Source of the DNA: Microbacterium saperdae | Lineage (GTDB): Bacteria; Actinomycetota; Actinomycetes; Actinomycetales; Microbacteriaceae | Length of the DNA stretch: 64,000 bases | NCBI RefSeq assembly: GCF_006716345.1 | Contig: NZ_VFOX01000001.1 | Coordinates: forward strand, 2,418,001-2,482,000 | Direction: 5' to 3' | Translations under genes and position numbers: made by a program | The notes under the pieces: generated by a model | What the model was told of the DNA's origin: nothing | Seen by the model: the letters and a program-made list of their open reading frames with translations, nothing else | Databases searched by the model: none | Part shown: piece by piece, positions 1 to 9,463 of the stretch | Layout of the letters: each line of letters begins with the position of its first letter | Numbering within the stretch: position 1 is the first letter of the stretch

Positions 1-854
1 TCCTTCTGGAGTCCGCCGGAGTCGGTCACGATCCCGGCGCTGGCGAGCGCCGCCGCGATCAGATCCGCGTATGCGAGCGGGCCGTGCGACATCAGCGATC
101 CCTCGTCGAGGGCGACGCCGTGCGCCGCCGCCTTCGCGACGACCCTCGGATGAGCCAGGAGCACGACCGGCTTGTCGAGGCCGGCGAGCGCGGACGCGAC
201 CTCCGCGAGCCGCTGCGGGTCGTCGGTGTTCTCGGCCCGGTGGATCGTCGCCAGGTAGAAGCCACCCGGGGTGAGGCCCAGCTCCTCGAGGAGCGGCGAG
301 GGCTGCGAAGACACCTCGGCCCTGACCTCGAGCAGGACGTCCGTCATCACATCGCCGACCAGGACGGTGCGATCGGCGAGCCCTTCGTGCGCGAGATGAT
401 CCACCGCGACTTGCGTCGGGGCGAGCAGCAGGTCGGCCGCGTGATCGGTCATGACACGGTTGTGCTCCTCCGGCATACGACGGTTGAAGCTGCGCAGGCC
501 GGCCTCCAGATGAGCGACGGGGATGTGCATCTTCACTGCGCTGAGCGCGGCCGCGACTGTCGAGTTCGTGTCGCCGTAGACGAGCACCCAGTCGGGCCTG
601 TGCTCGTCGAACACGGCATCCAGCGCCGACAGCATGGCGCCCGTCTGGACACCGTGCGAGCCGCTGCCGACGCCCAGGTGCACGTCCGGAGCGCCGATCC
701 CCAGGTCCTCGAAGAACACGTCCGAGAGCATCGGGTCATAGTGCTGACCGGTGTGGACGATCACGTGATCGACGCCGGCGGCCTTCGCCGCCTTGTGGAT
801 CGGGGCGAGCTTGACGAACTGGGGGCGGGCGCCGACGACGCTGACGATCTTCAC
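1..854 (-). CDS. wecB: UDP-HexNAc 2-epimerase, non-hydrolysing (WecB/WbpI type), partial
   Basis: Cytoplasmic enzyme that inverts C2 of a UDP-N-acetyl-hexosamine to supply a ManNAc-type sugar nucleotide. The GTG start gives VKIVSVVGARPQFVK, then TGQHYD (residues 35-40), a YGDTNST loop, HLEAGLRSF with MPEEHNR, and it runs off the window at SGGLQKE, so 284 of roughly 370 codons are present. These are family hallmarks. The SDVFFEDLGI and RSFNRRMPEE segments look closer to the WbpI branch (UDP-2,3-diacetamido-uronate epimerase) than to E. coli WecB, from memory. That would fit the WbpB/E/D-like trio at 10701-13398 in the same operon. Substrate choice between UDP-GlcNAc and a diacetamido sugar cannot be settled here. 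No clear Shine-Dalgarno is seen. The gene lies 45 bp after the preceding one. Confidence 0.9.
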   Translation of the reverse strand, partial: MKIVSVVGARPQFVKLAPIHKAAKAAGVDHVIVHTGQHYDPMLSDVFFEDLGIGAPDVHLGVGSGSHGVQTGAMLSALDAVFDEHRPDWVLVYGDTNSTVAAALSAVKMHIPVAHLEAGLRSFNRRMPEEHNRVMTDHAADLLLAPTQVAVDHLAHEGLADRTVLVGDVMTDVLLEVRAEVSSQPSPLLEELGLTPGGFYLATIHRAENTDDPQRLAEVASALAGLDKPVVLLAHPRVVAKAAAHGVALDEGSLMSHGPLAYADLIAAALASAGIVTDSGGLQK

Positions 855-899
855 AACAGTCAAGTCTACGGAGCCACGGCGGATGGCGCAGTCAGGGCG

Positions 900-3035
900 T
901 CAGCGACGCAGCGCCCACCAGGTGGCAGCGGAGAACCGAAGCGGAGCCTCACGGGCGAACAAACGCTGAGGGGCAGCCGTGATGAGGGCAGGGAATGAGA
1001 GGAATCGACGTCGTCGCCGCGAGAGCATGTCCACCCGCGCCGACAGCACGCCGGGATCGGCGATCGCGTCGATCAGGGCGGCATCCGCTCGCGACAGTGT
1101 CTTGACGGCCGCCGGCGAGAAGGCACGCAGACCAGCCGACACGGTGGCCAGGGCGGCGAGATCCTCCGGATCCCACTCCCCCGCACGGTAGTGGATCGCC
1201 CCGAACACGGGCAGTCGCCAGAGCTTGACGGCCAAGGCCAGCCGATCACGTGCATCGAGCGCCTGGGACGAAGGGTCCGCGAGCAGGAGCGGGATCGCCT
1301 CGAGCTCGTCGGCGAGTGGACGACGCGTGAAGGTGACCCGCTCGTCGCCGTCGTGGATCAGGTACTCCCCCGCGTCGCGATGCCGTTCGATACGCGCTCC
1401 GGAGAACCACATCCGGGTCGAGAAGGCGAGGTCCTCTCCGGTCGCGAGACCGGCGGTGAAGCGGAGATCACCGAAGCGCGCGAGCGAGAAGAGTCCGAGA
1501 GGTGCCGTCCGGTAGGCGAGACGGTCCCGCGCCCCCCTGAGGTCTCGACGTCTCGGCGTCGGAGGCGTGGGCACACGAGCTCCTCCGGCGTGGCGGAGCG
1601 GAGCGATCACGGCATCCGCGTCTGCGCGGAGCGCGGTGGAGCGCCACGCGTCCACAGCGCCGACCGTGAGCTCGTCGTCCGATCCGAGCACCATCGCGTA
1701 TCGGCCAGCCGCCCGCTCCAGACCGACGTTGAACGGACCCGCCGGGCTTCGCACACCGTCCAGGAGCTCGACGAACTCGACCCGTGGATCGAGAGCCGAC
1801 TCTCCGGCGGCACGACGGATCTCATCGACGTCGACGTTGTGGCACACGACCTGCACCCGGCGGACGCACCGCGACGTGAGCGCCGACGACACCGCTCGCG
1901 CGATATCTCGGCGGGGATCATGCGCGGCGACGATGACCTCCACATCCTGCGGCAGCCTGTCGCCCGCAACCGACCGCGCGGACTCATACGCGCTCAACGT
2001 CTCCTCTCGCCGACGTTCCGGGTCGAAGAGAGCGCGCGCACGAGCCGCGATGTCCTCAGCGGGTCGGTCCGCATTGAGCGCGAGCACGCGCTGCACGCCG
2101 TCGGCGTAGGCGACGCTCGACCACTCGGGAACCAGCACGCCATCCGGCTCTGCCACGAAGGACGCCTGTTCGCCGGCCGTCGAGGTCACCACCGGCCGTC
2201 CGGCGACGAGCGCTTCGGCGAGGGCGACGCCGAACGTCTCCATCCGGGTCGGCAAAAGGAAGACATCCGCCTCGGCGAGCACGTCTTCCACCGCCGAGGG
2301 CGCCAACCGACCGCGCAGATCGAGGTGCTCTTCGACGCCGAGACTGGTCGCGAGCTCGGACAGCTCATCGCGCATCGAGCCGTCTCCGACCCAGATCAGC
2401 CGAGCTGCCTGACCGCGCGTGATGAGCTCCGCCAGCGCACGCACCGCGATGTCCGGCCCCTTCCGTGCGATGAGTCCGCCGACCCCGACGAGCACCGCGA
2501 CAGGGCCGCCCGGACGTTCAGAGACTCGATCGGGACGGTGCACGTCGTTCGGAATGACGACCGTGGGTCCACGGCGGTTGCGTCCGATCGCCGCGGCGAG
2601 ATCATGGCCCACGGCGATCACGACATCGGGGCGCGCGAGCAGCCTGCGAGTGAGCGGGATGGCCAGGCGCGAGGTCAGCGGAGCGGTCGCCGGCGCGAGA
2701 AGCGCCGACCAGTGCTCCGTGTGCACCCAGGGCGCGGAAAGCCGCAGGGAGCGAAACGGCAGCAGGGCTGATGCCGCCATGGAGTGGACGAGGTCTGCGC
2801 CGGCGGCCCTCTCGGCGATCACCGGCGCTGCCTTCGCGATGCTTCGAGGGTCGGAGGGCGACATCCGCAGCGTGCGCACCGGGAACGGAACCTCGGCCTC
2901 TCTCCCATCTGCGGAGAGGTGGATCACCTCGACCTCGTGATCACGGAGGAGCATCTGGATGTCGCGCACGACGAAGGAGCCGATCTCCGGTCGTTCACGG
3001 GTCGGGAGCCAGGTCGTGACGACGAGTATCTTCAC
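900..3035 (-). CDS. Fused glycosyltransferase: GT4 domain followed by GT2 domain
   Basis: Predicted bifunctional sugar transferase of 711 residues for polysaccharide assembly on the inner face of the membrane. The N-terminal half begins MKILVVTTWLPTRERP, with the glycine-rich acceptor loop and the late motif EALVAGRPVVTS near residue 280, typical of GT-B family 4. From about residue 365 a second enzyme begins with DVEVIVAAHDPRRD and carries GSDDE, the GT-A DXD-like metal site. The C-terminal half is clearly related to the stand-alone GT2 at 6573-7658: both share GVRS.AGPFN, YRTAPLGL and the long helical tail. Start is GTG at 3035, 12 bp after the stop of the upstream gene. No membrane segment is seen. 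Donor and acceptor sugars are unknown. Confidence 0.88.
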   Translation of the reverse strand: MKILVVTTWLPTRERPEIGSFVVRDIQMLLRDHEVEVIHLSADGREAEVPFPVRTLRMSPSDPRSIAKAAPVIAERAAGADLVHSMAASALLPFRSLRLSAPWVHTEHWSALLAPATAPLTSRLAIPLTRRLLARPDVVIAVGHDLAAAIGRNRRGPTVVIPNDVHRPDRVSERPGGPVAVLVGVGGLIARKGPDIAVRALAELITRGQAARLIWVGDGSMRDELSELATSLGVEEHLDLRGRLAPSAVEDVLAEADVFLLPTRMETFGVALAEALVAGRPVVTSTAGEQASFVAEPDGVLVPEWSSVAYADGVQRVLALNADRPAEDIAARARALFDPERRREETLSAYESARSVAGDRLPQDVEVIVAAHDPRRDIARAVSSALTSRCVRRVQVVCHNVDVDEIRRAAGESALDPRVEFVELLDGVRSPAGPFNVGLERAAGRYAMVLGSDDELTVGAVDAWRSTALRADADAVIAPLRHAGGARVPTPPTPRRRDLRGARDRLAYRTAPLGLFSLARFGDLRFTAGLATGEDLAFSTRMWFSGARIERHRDAGEYLIHDGDERVTFTRRPLADELEAIPLLLADPSSQALDARDRLALAVKLWRLPVFGAIHYRAGEWDPEDLAALATVSAGLRAFSPAAVKTLSRADAALIDAIADPGVLSARVDMLSRRRRRFLSFPALITAAPQRLFAREAPLRFSAATWWALRR

Positions 3036-3047
3036 GTGTCGACGCTA

Positions 3048-4301
3048 TCAGCCGATCGAACCGCGCTCAGGGCTGCTCTCCAGGTCGGAAGAGGCCACGA
3101 GTTCCGCGGCGATCGCGCCCGTCCGGCGCGCATCGTAATCCTGCTCCCAGCGCGTGCGCGGCGCGTAGTGCCCCGGCTCGGCCGTCAGCAACGCGGAGAG
3201 CGTCGCGGTGATGGCCGAGGGGGACGCCGCCGATGCGACGAGCTCCCCGGTGCGGAGCTCCGGTCCGACGATCTCCGACGAACCGCCCACATCGGTGGCC
3301 AGAACCGGTACGCCGTACGCGATCGCCTCCATGATGCTCACCGGCACGCCTTCCGATGAGCTGAGGTTGACGAACGCGTCCGCCTCGCCGGAAGCGTAGA
3401 ACGCCGCGATCTCGGAGTTGGGAACCTGACCGCGCAGCTCCACCTGCAGGGAATCGGGGAGGTCGGCGAGGGACGCCTGCAACGTCGGCATGAGCGGTCC
3501 GTCTCCGAAGTGCACCCAGCGGATCGGACGTTCCGGGTCGAGTGCGGCGAGCCCCCGCACCACGTCCAGGATCAGCGACACCCTCTTGACCTCCGACACG
3601 GCGGAGCAGGAGACGATCGTACGGGTGTGGTGCGGGAGCCGCGCAGGAGGCGTGGCCGGCCCATGTGCACCGAGTCTGCTGAGCGCCACCTTTCCCGCCG
3701 TTTCGCGGTAGTGGCTCTCCAGATACGCCTGCGCGTCTTGGGAGATGGCGAGGATGCGATCCGCGCGTGCGAAGAGGAACGGGCGGTACGGGAGGTAGCC
3801 CCCGATCGCCTGGTCTTCGTAGAGGTCGTACCTGTGCACCCGGACGACGCGGCGACGGACGCCGCGGAGCCAGGGCACACCCAGCCCGCCGCCCATCGCC
3901 CAGAAGCCGTAGGCGACCGTGTCCGGATCTCCGGCGATCGCTTCGCGCACCGCCGTGCGGTGCGCCTGGGTGATGCCCACCTTGGCACCCATGAGGAAGA
4001 GCTTGGCGTGGCGGAGCAGCCTCCCGCTCCACAGCTCCCGCCATGTCGCGTTCGCCAGGAGCAGCAGAGACGCCGGCTCCACGAGACGACGGGGAGCGTC
4101 CTCCGGTTCCGGGACGAACAGGTTGCCCCCCAGCCTCACACCATCCGGAAGATCCACCATCCCGTTGCTGGTGTCACGGGCGTGGCAGAACACGACCACA
4201 TCATCGAACTGCGCGGCGAGCGCGTCGATCTCCTTCTCCACGAACACGACGTCGCCGGTGCGATAGGGATAGTCGTTCGTGAACAGCAGCAGGCGGCTCA
4301 T
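3048..4301 (-). CDS. Glycosyltransferase family 4
   Basis: A 417-residue GT-B enzyme, probably adding one sugar to the growing surface glycan. It opens MSRLLLFTNDYPYRTGD, and the C-terminal nucleotide-sugar site reads SSSEGVPVSIMEAIAYG, with GVPVLATDVGG after it; the conserved glutamates sit in that block. The ATG at 4301 is preferred over an upstream in-frame start because it overlaps the previous stop as ATGA (4298-4301), the usual junction in this operon. The acceptor is not predictable. No signal peptide or membrane helix. Confidence 0.88.
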   Translation of the reverse strand: MSRLLLFTNDYPYRTGDVVFVEKEIDALAAQFDDVVVFCHARDTSNGMVDLPDGVRLGGNLFVPEPEDAPRRLVEPASLLLLANATWRELWSGRLLRHAKLFLMGAKVGITQAHRTAVREAIAGDPDTVAYGFWAMGGGLGVPWLRGVRRRVVRVHRYDLYEDQAIGGYLPYRPFLFARADRILAISQDAQAYLESHYRETAGKVALSRLGAHGPATPPARLPHHTRTIVSCSAVSEVKRVSLILDVVRGLAALDPERPIRWVHFGDGPLMPTLQASLADLPDSLQVELRGQVPNSEIAAFYASGEADAFVNLSSSEGVPVSIMEAIAYGVPVLATDVGGSSEIVGPELRTGELVASAASPSAITATLSALLTAEPGHYAPRTRWEQDYDARRTGAIAAELVASSDLESSPERGSIG

Positions 4302-5443
4302 GCCCCGCTCCGTGCGTCGCCGCGCGACAGCAGCGCCTGCAGGGCGCGCGCCCACCCCTCCGCCTGCATCTCGCCGGAGAGGTCCTGAGCGGCAGCGTTC
4401 GCCGCCTGCTTCCAGCGCTCGACCTGTTCGACATCCAGTCCGTCGAGCAGACGGGTCAGGTCCGCGGCGGTGAAGCCCTCGGTCACGGCACCGAAGCCCC
4501 GCTCGTGCAGCACCCTCGACATCTCGGGCGATGGTCCGATGATGACTCCGAGACGAGCCTGCACGTAATCGAAGAACTTGTTCGGCAGCGCCCAGGTGTT
4601 GTTGAAGTTCACCGGAGGCAGCAGGTGCACGCCGACATCGTGGGAGTTCAGCGTACGAGACAGCTCGGCGTAGGGAACCGGCGCGTGGAGCGTCACACGC
4701 CGCGATGCACCGGCACGATCGCGCACCTCCTGGAGGAAGCCCGGGTCGTTGGGGGTGAGGTAGAGGGCCAGCTCGACGTCGGCGGAAGTCACCTCCACGG
4801 CATCGACGATCGCGAGGATGTTCCGATCGCGGAGTGCCGCCCCCGAATGCACGAGCTTGATCGGCGCACTCGTCGGCTGCGGGTCGAGACGAGCGTAGGG
4901 CGCGGCGTTGGTGACGACGCCGGGGCGGAATCCGTACACGCGCTCATACTCGTCGGCGATCCCCTGACCCACGGTCGTCACGGAGTCGGCGCGGACCACG
5001 AAGGTGCGGCACATCCACCGGACGAACGGGGCGACGAAGAGCCGCCACTTCCAGACGTCCTCTTTCTGGCGAGGAGCGTATTCGTGCAGATCCGCGTGCA
5101 CGCCGTGCACCGAACGCTGAGCGAGGGCGAGGCCGACGGCATCCACGTCGTTCGCGAGCACGAGATCCCAGTCGGAACCGCGGAGGGCGTCCGCGGCTGC
5201 CGCGATCGCGCCATTCGACCAGTAGGCCTGTCGGAAGCGCCGCAGCACCACCGCGATCCGGTCGTAGCGCCAGATCGGGAGATCGTCGGGGATGCGCAGG
5301 TGCTCTGCGACACCGGCCGGCTTCTCGCCGTACCCCAGCGTGTGCACCTCGAAGTCCTGCCTCAGACGCGTGATCTGCTTGAGCAGGCGCGCATCCGCAG
5401 TGATCGTGGAGAACGAGATGATCAGCAATCGCGGCATGGTCAT
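4298..5443 (-). CDS. Glycosyltransferase (GT-B fold), tandem paralogue A
   Basis: A 381-residue glycosyltransferase-like protein starting MTMPRLLIISFSTITADARLLKQ. It is a paralogue of the next gene upstream in the operon (5440-6576): shared blocks include DARLLKQ/DARVLKQ, TLGYG, ADLHEY, KLVHSGA/RLVHSGA, LPPV.FN, LPNKFFDYVQARLG and GPSPEM. The block before GPSPEM is where GT-B enzymes bind the nucleotide sugar. Start ATG at 5443 overlaps the upstream TGA as ATGA; an internal ATG at 5437 is possible. Family assignment rests on overall pattern, and the donor is unknown. Confidence 0.82.
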   Translation of the reverse strand: MTMPRLLIISFSTITADARLLKQITRLRQDFEVHTLGYGEKPAGVAEHLRIPDDLPIWRYDRIAVVLRRFRQAYWSNGAIAAAADALRGSDWDLVLANDVDAVGLALAQRSVHGVHADLHEYAPRQKEDVWKWRLFVAPFVRWMCRTFVVRADSVTTVGQGIADEYERVYGFRPGVVTNAAPYARLDPQPTSAPIKLVHSGAALRDRNILAIVDAVEVTSADVELALYLTPNDPGFLQEVRDRAGASRRVTLHAPVPYAELSRTLNSHDVGVHLLPPVNFNNTWALPNKFFDYVQARLGVIIGPSPEMSRVLHERGFGAVTEGFTAADLTRLLDGLDVEQVERWKQAANAAAQDLSGEMQAEGWARALQALLSRGDARSGA

Positions 5444-6576
5444 CCGCGCGCTCCCCCGACCAGACCGTCGATGATCCGTGCCCACTTCTCCACCTGATGC
5501 TCTCCGGCCAGCTCGTCCGCACTGGCATGGGCGTTTCGCTTGTACTCCGCCACCGCCTCGGGGGTGAGCCGCTCGATGGCGGATCGGAGTGCATCCACCG
5601 TGAAGTCGTCGGCGACCTCGCCGAGGCCGTACTTCTCCACGTACGCCGCCATCTCCGGCGACGGTCCCACGACGATGCCCAGTCGTGCCTGGACGAAGTC
5701 GAACAGCTTGTTCGGAAGCGCGTGACGGTAGTTGAAGGTGAGCGGGGGCAAGAGGAACACGCCGACGTCGTAGGCGTTCAACGTCGTCACCAGATCGGCG
5801 TAGGGCACGGGATCCAGCACACGCACGCGGTCGGTCGTCGCCGCGTACTCCTTGAGCTCCTCCAGATATGCCGGGTGGTTGGCCGTGAGATAGAAGTCCA
5901 GAGTCACATCGGCATCCGCAGTGGCCACCGCCTCTGCCATCAGATGCAGCTGCCGGTTCGTGAGACCCGCTCCGCTGTGCACCAGACGGATGGGAGACGA
6001 CACGGGAACAGGTTCCAGGTCGTGATACGGCGTGGCATTGCTCACGAGCTCCGCTCGGAAGCCGAAGTTGCGCAGGTACTCGGCAGCGAGCCCCTCGCTG
6101 ACGGTCGTCCAGGCCTGCGCTTTGGTCACGTAACGACGCACGACCCAGTTGAACCACGGCGTGATGCGCTGGAACCAGAGCTCGTTGTCGTCGTGGAGGC
6201 GCGGGCTGTACTCGTGCAGGTCCGCCAGCACACCCCGACGGGGGCGCAGCTTGACGGCCACCGGTACCGCCTCGACGTCGTTGGCGATGATCACGTCGAA
6301 CCGGCGCCCCTTGAGCGCTTCACGAGACCACCGCACCGCCGAGAGCCTCCAGTAGACCTGGCGGTAGCGCTTGAGCGTGATCAGCTTGCCGTCGAGGTCG
6401 TTGTACCGGACCTCGCGCGGCATGGAGATGTGCTCGACGACACCGTCAGGAGCATCTCCGTAGCCGAGGGTCGTGACGTCGAAGTCCTTCGTGAACCTCG
6501 CCACCTGCTTGAGCACGCGCGCATCTCCGACGATGGGCGAGAACGACAGGATCAGCATTGTCGGACGGGTGGTCAT
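5440..6576 (-). CDS. Glycosyltransferase (GT-B fold), tandem paralogue B
   Basis: A 378-residue glycosyltransferase-like protein beginning MTTRPTMLILSFSPIVGDAR. Same architecture as its downstream neighbour at 4298-5443, with moderate identity spread along the whole length, so the pair comes from an old tandem duplication. The ATG at 6576 is chosen because it overlaps the upstream TGA as ATGA and is preceded by GGAAACTCCG, a plausible purine-rich ribosome site inside the upstream gene. Conserved LPNKLFDFVQARLGIVVGPS marks the predicted nucleotide-sugar region. Probably transfers a different sugar, or to a different acceptor, than paralogue A. Confidence 0.82.
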   Translation of the reverse strand: MTTRPTMLILSFSPIVGDARVLKQVARFTKDFDVTTLGYGDAPDGVVEHISMPREVRYNDLDGKLITLKRYRQVYWRLSAVRWSREALKGRRFDVIIANDVEAVPVAVKLRPRRGVLADLHEYSPRLHDDNELWFQRITPWFNWVVRRYVTKAQAWTTVSEGLAAEYLRNFGFRAELVSNATPYHDLEPVPVSSPIRLVHSGAGLTNRQLHLMAEAVATADADVTLDFYLTANHPAYLEELKEYAATTDRVRVLDPVPYADLVTTLNAYDVGVFLLPPLTFNYRHALPNKLFDFVQARLGIVVGPSPEMAAYVEKYGLGEVADDFTVDALRSAIERLTPEAVAEYKRNAHASADELAGEHQVEKWARIIDGLVGGARG

Positions 6577-7658
6577 CGGAGTTTCCTTCTCTCCCGCTTG
6601 CAGAAGTAGAGCACGTATCGACGCAGCGTCGATTCCCGGTGGAAGCTGTGCACGAGGTCGGGCGTCAACCATCGGTCCTTTCGGCCCGCGCCCCGTGAGC
6701 GTGCCACATCCGCGCGGAGCCGCGCGGATGTGGGCGCGGCGAGCAGGCCGTCGAGCACGGTGCGATCCTGTCGGTTGAACGGGCGCAGTGCCGCGGGCGC
6801 CGCGTCGAGGAGGCGCCGCAGCAGCGCCGCGAACTCCGCGACCTGCGCATCATCGAGCTCTGCGGCCAGGGCCTGCACGTTGCCCACGATCGTGACTCGG
6901 ATGAGCTTGGTGGCGAGGGCCGTCCGGTGGGCCGCCGAGAGGGTGTCGAACACACCGTCGTCGAAGAGGCGGACGATGGGCGCGAGACGCTCCGTGACGG
7001 TCATCGACCCCAAGGTGGTGCGTTCGGCCGCATCCTGGCCGATGACGTAGGCGCCACTGCCGGCGAGGAAGTCCACACGTCCGCCGTGCGCCCAGAGCCG
7101 GATGCCGAACTCGAAGTCCTCGCCGACCCGCACGCCTTCGAGCATGCGCAGGCGGAGCTCGCGCATGCGCGCGGTACGGATGAGCCCGAGCGGCGCAGTG
7201 CGATAGAAGAGGCGGTCTCGCGCGGCGTCGAGACGACGGGTGCGTCCGAGTCGGACCAGCGGATTCGGCATCAGCGTCTCGCCCTGCAGACGGATCTGTG
7301 CGATCGCCGCGTCAGGGCGCTGCTCCCGCACATGACGGATCCAGGCGCTCATGGTCCCCGGCTCCAGGAAGTCGTCCGAGCCCATCACGCCGCAGTACTC
7401 GGCATCGACGGCATCCAGACCGTGGTTGAAGGGACCGGCCGCGCTGCGCACCCCGTCGGAGAAGGGAAGGACGCGGATGTCGCCCTCGATGCCGCTCAGA
7501 CGTCGGCGCAACGGTTCGGCGTCGAGTCCGTGAGCCACCACAGTGACGCGCACCGCATCTCGCACGTCGGCATCATGCAGCAACGACGCCACCGCACGCT
7601 CCAGCGGGCGTCGTTCGTCGTGGCACGCGATCACCACCTCGACGAAGGTGCTGCTCAC
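6573..7658 (-). CDS. Glycosyltransferase family 2
   Basis: A 361-residue GT-A enzyme. It begins with a GTG codon giving MSSTFVEVVIACHDERRPLE, followed by the GT2 UDP-sugar pocket and a GSDD metal-binding site near residue 95. The C-terminal half contains FYRTAPLGL and a helical region. All of these are mirrored in the C-terminal half of the fused enzyme at 900-3035. GTGA overlap (7655-7658) couples it to the ABC exporter upstream. No transmembrane helix is visible, so it acts as a soluble or peripheral enzyme. Confidence 0.88.
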   Translation of the reverse strand: MSSTFVEVVIACHDERRPLERAVASLLHDADVRDAVRVTVVAHGLDAEPLRRRLSGIEGDIRVLPFSDGVRSAAGPFNHGLDAVDAEYCGVMGSDDFLEPGTMSAWIRHVREQRPDAAIAQIRLQGETLMPNPLVRLGRTRRLDAARDRLFYRTAPLGLIRTARMRELRLRMLEGVRVGEDFEFGIRLWAHGGRVDFLAGSGAYVIGQDAAERTTLGSMTVTERLAPIVRLFDDGVFDTLSAAHRTALATKLIRVTIVGNVQALAAELDDAQVAEFAALLRRLLDAAPAALRPFNRQDRTVLDGLLAAPTSARLRADVARSRGAGRKDRWLTPDLVHSFHRESTLRRYVLYFCKRERRKLR

Positions 7659-9439
7659 GCCAGGCCCGCCAGCTGGGCCTGCTCCGCGAAGTTGGGTACC
7701 CGCGTCACCAGCTCGTCGAACGTTCCCTGATCGGCGATCGTGCCGTCCTGCATGAAGCAGACCAGGTCGCTGTCGCGGATCGTGGACAGCCGGTGCGCGA
7801 CAGACACGATCGTGACTTCGCCCTTGAGGCTGCGGATGGCCTCCGTCACCTTCGACTCCGTCTTGGTGTCGAGCGCGCTGGTGGCCTCGTCGAGCACCAG
7901 GATCAGCGGGTCGCTGTAGAGAGCGCGAGCGATGCCGAGCCGCTGGCGCTGGCCGCCCGAGAGCGAGAGCCCGCGTTCGCCGATGCGGCCGCGCATCCCG
8001 CCCTCACGTGCCGCGATCGTGTCCCACAGCTGTGCCTTCTCGAGTGATGCCCGCACCCGATCGAAGTCGATGTCCTTGTCGTCCCAGTCCAGCGCGACGT
8101 TCTGCGCGACCGTTCCATCGAACAGGGAGACGTCCTGGGGGACATAGCCGACACGCGCACGCCACGACGCGAGGACGTCCTTGAGATCCTGATCGTCGAG
8201 CCGCATCGTTCCCTGCTGCGGGACCAGGAGACCCAGGAGGATGTCCACCAGCGTCGATTTGCCGGCACCGGACGACCCCACGAGTGCGAGAGAGCTGCCG
8301 ATCGGGATCTCGAGCGTGATGTCATGCACGGCGGGGGTGTCCTCATGCTTCGGATAGCCGAAGGACACTCCCTCGAGACGCAGCATCTTCGGCTCGCCCT
8401 CGATGGGATCCTGGCCGAGCTTCTCCGCCACCTCGATGTACTTCTCCGACACCTGGATGTCGAAGATGACCGCCTGGACGTGCGGCACGTTGGCGGTCGT
8501 CGTCGTGACGATCGACTGGAATCCGGTGAGCGAGGGCACGAGGCGGAATCCGGCGACCGCGAACAGGGCGACGGAAGCCAGCGCCTCCTCCATGCCACCG
8601 CGCCAGTAGCCGATGCCGCCCACGAGCACGAATCCGCCGACGAGGGCAGAGTTCAGCACGAACCCCGGCACGGAACCGAGGAAGTTCATGTTCGCGCGAG
8701 CGCGGGTGCTGAAGGAGCGGTTGTATTGGACGATGCCCGCGACTTCGCCGGCCTTGTTGCGGAGGGTGATCTCCTTGAGCGCCTGCATCATCTCGGTCAT
8801 CAGCGTCGCGACCTTGAACGAGTAGTCCCGCGAGACGCGGCCGGCCTGGACCGAACGACCCGAGACGACCCAGTACAGCAGCGCCATGATGAGCCCCAGA
8901 TAGATCACCGTGATGAGCGCGGTGAAGGGCTGCGCGACGACGATGACGCCCAGGATCAGGGTGAAGCTGACGATGAGCGCCGGCAGCTGGACGATCGGGA
9001 GCAGGAACCCGCTGATCGTGTTGGCGATGCCGACGTCGGCGATGCGAACGATCTGCGCGGTGTTGCGGCCCAGTCGGTAGGTCCACGGGGCCTTGATGTA
9101 GCTGTCGAACAGCTGGCGACCGATCTCGAGCTCGAAATCGGCGAAACGTCGGGTGGCGAACCACTGCTGCAGGAGGGCGAGAACCGACTTGATGAGGATC
9201 AGGATCGCGACGGATCCGATCAGCCAGATGTAGTCGTCCTCACCGATCGCCCCGACCACCGGAAGCGTGATCGTCGTCCGCGCGATCATCGGAGTCAGGC
9301 TCAGCGCGAGGAGCATGATCGCTGCGATGTCCAGGATGCTCAGCAGGCACGATACGACGACGTAGCGCAGCAGATAGGACCGCGCATCGCCGGGAAGGTA
9401 GCCGATGAGCTCTCGGTAGGTCTTCGCGACGAGCTTCAC
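7655..9439 (-). CDS. ABC exporter, fused membrane and ATPase domains (MsbA/PglK-like)
   Basis: A 594-residue half-transporter expected to work as a homodimer and move a lipid-linked or hydrophobic substrate across the membrane. Residues about 1-330 contain six hydrophobic helices. The ATPase domain has Walker A GSSGAGKST with Lys394, the signature LSGGQRQR, Walker B LILVLDEATSALD and the H-loop in SVAHRLS. In a polysaccharide locus the best-known relative is PglK, which flips lipid-linked oligosaccharides; that role is inferred. The same operon also has a Wzm/Wzt pair, so two export routes may coexist. Start GTG at 9439, 24 bp after the preceding stop. Lipid or peptide export is the alternative. 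Confidence 0.9.
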   Translation of the reverse strand: MKLVAKTYRELIGYLPGDARSYLLRYVVVSCLLSILDIAAIMLLALSLTPMIARTTITLPVVGAIGEDDYIWLIGSVAILILIKSVLALLQQWFATRRFADFELEIGRQLFDSYIKAPWTYRLGRNTAQIVRIADVGIANTISGFLLPIVQLPALIVSFTLILGVIVVAQPFTALITVIYLGLIMALLYWVVSGRSVQAGRVSRDYSFKVATLMTEMMQALKEITLRNKAGEVAGIVQYNRSFSTRARANMNFLGSVPGFVLNSALVGGFVLVGGIGYWRGGMEEALASVALFAVAGFRLVPSLTGFQSIVTTTTANVPHVQAVIFDIQVSEKYIEVAEKLGQDPIEGEPKMLRLEGVSFGYPKHEDTPAVHDITLEIPIGSSLALVGSSGAGKSTLVDILLGLLVPQQGTMRLDDQDLKDVLASWRARVGYVPQDVSLFDGTVAQNVALDWDDKDIDFDRVRASLEKAQLWDTIAAREGGMRGRIGERGLSLSGGQRQRLGIARALYSDPLILVLDEATSALDTKTESKVTEAIRSLKGEVTIVSVAHRLSTIRDSDLVCFMQDGTIADQGTFDELVTRVPNFAEQAQLAGLA

Positions 9440-9463
9440 GAGGCGGTCTTCTGCGAATACGAA

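Noticed and set aside
1191..2771. Long plus-strand open frame of 526 codons
   Set aside because: It is antisense to the GT4-GT2 fusion, is rich in Arg/His/Glu without any domain, and arises from GC-rich codon structure.
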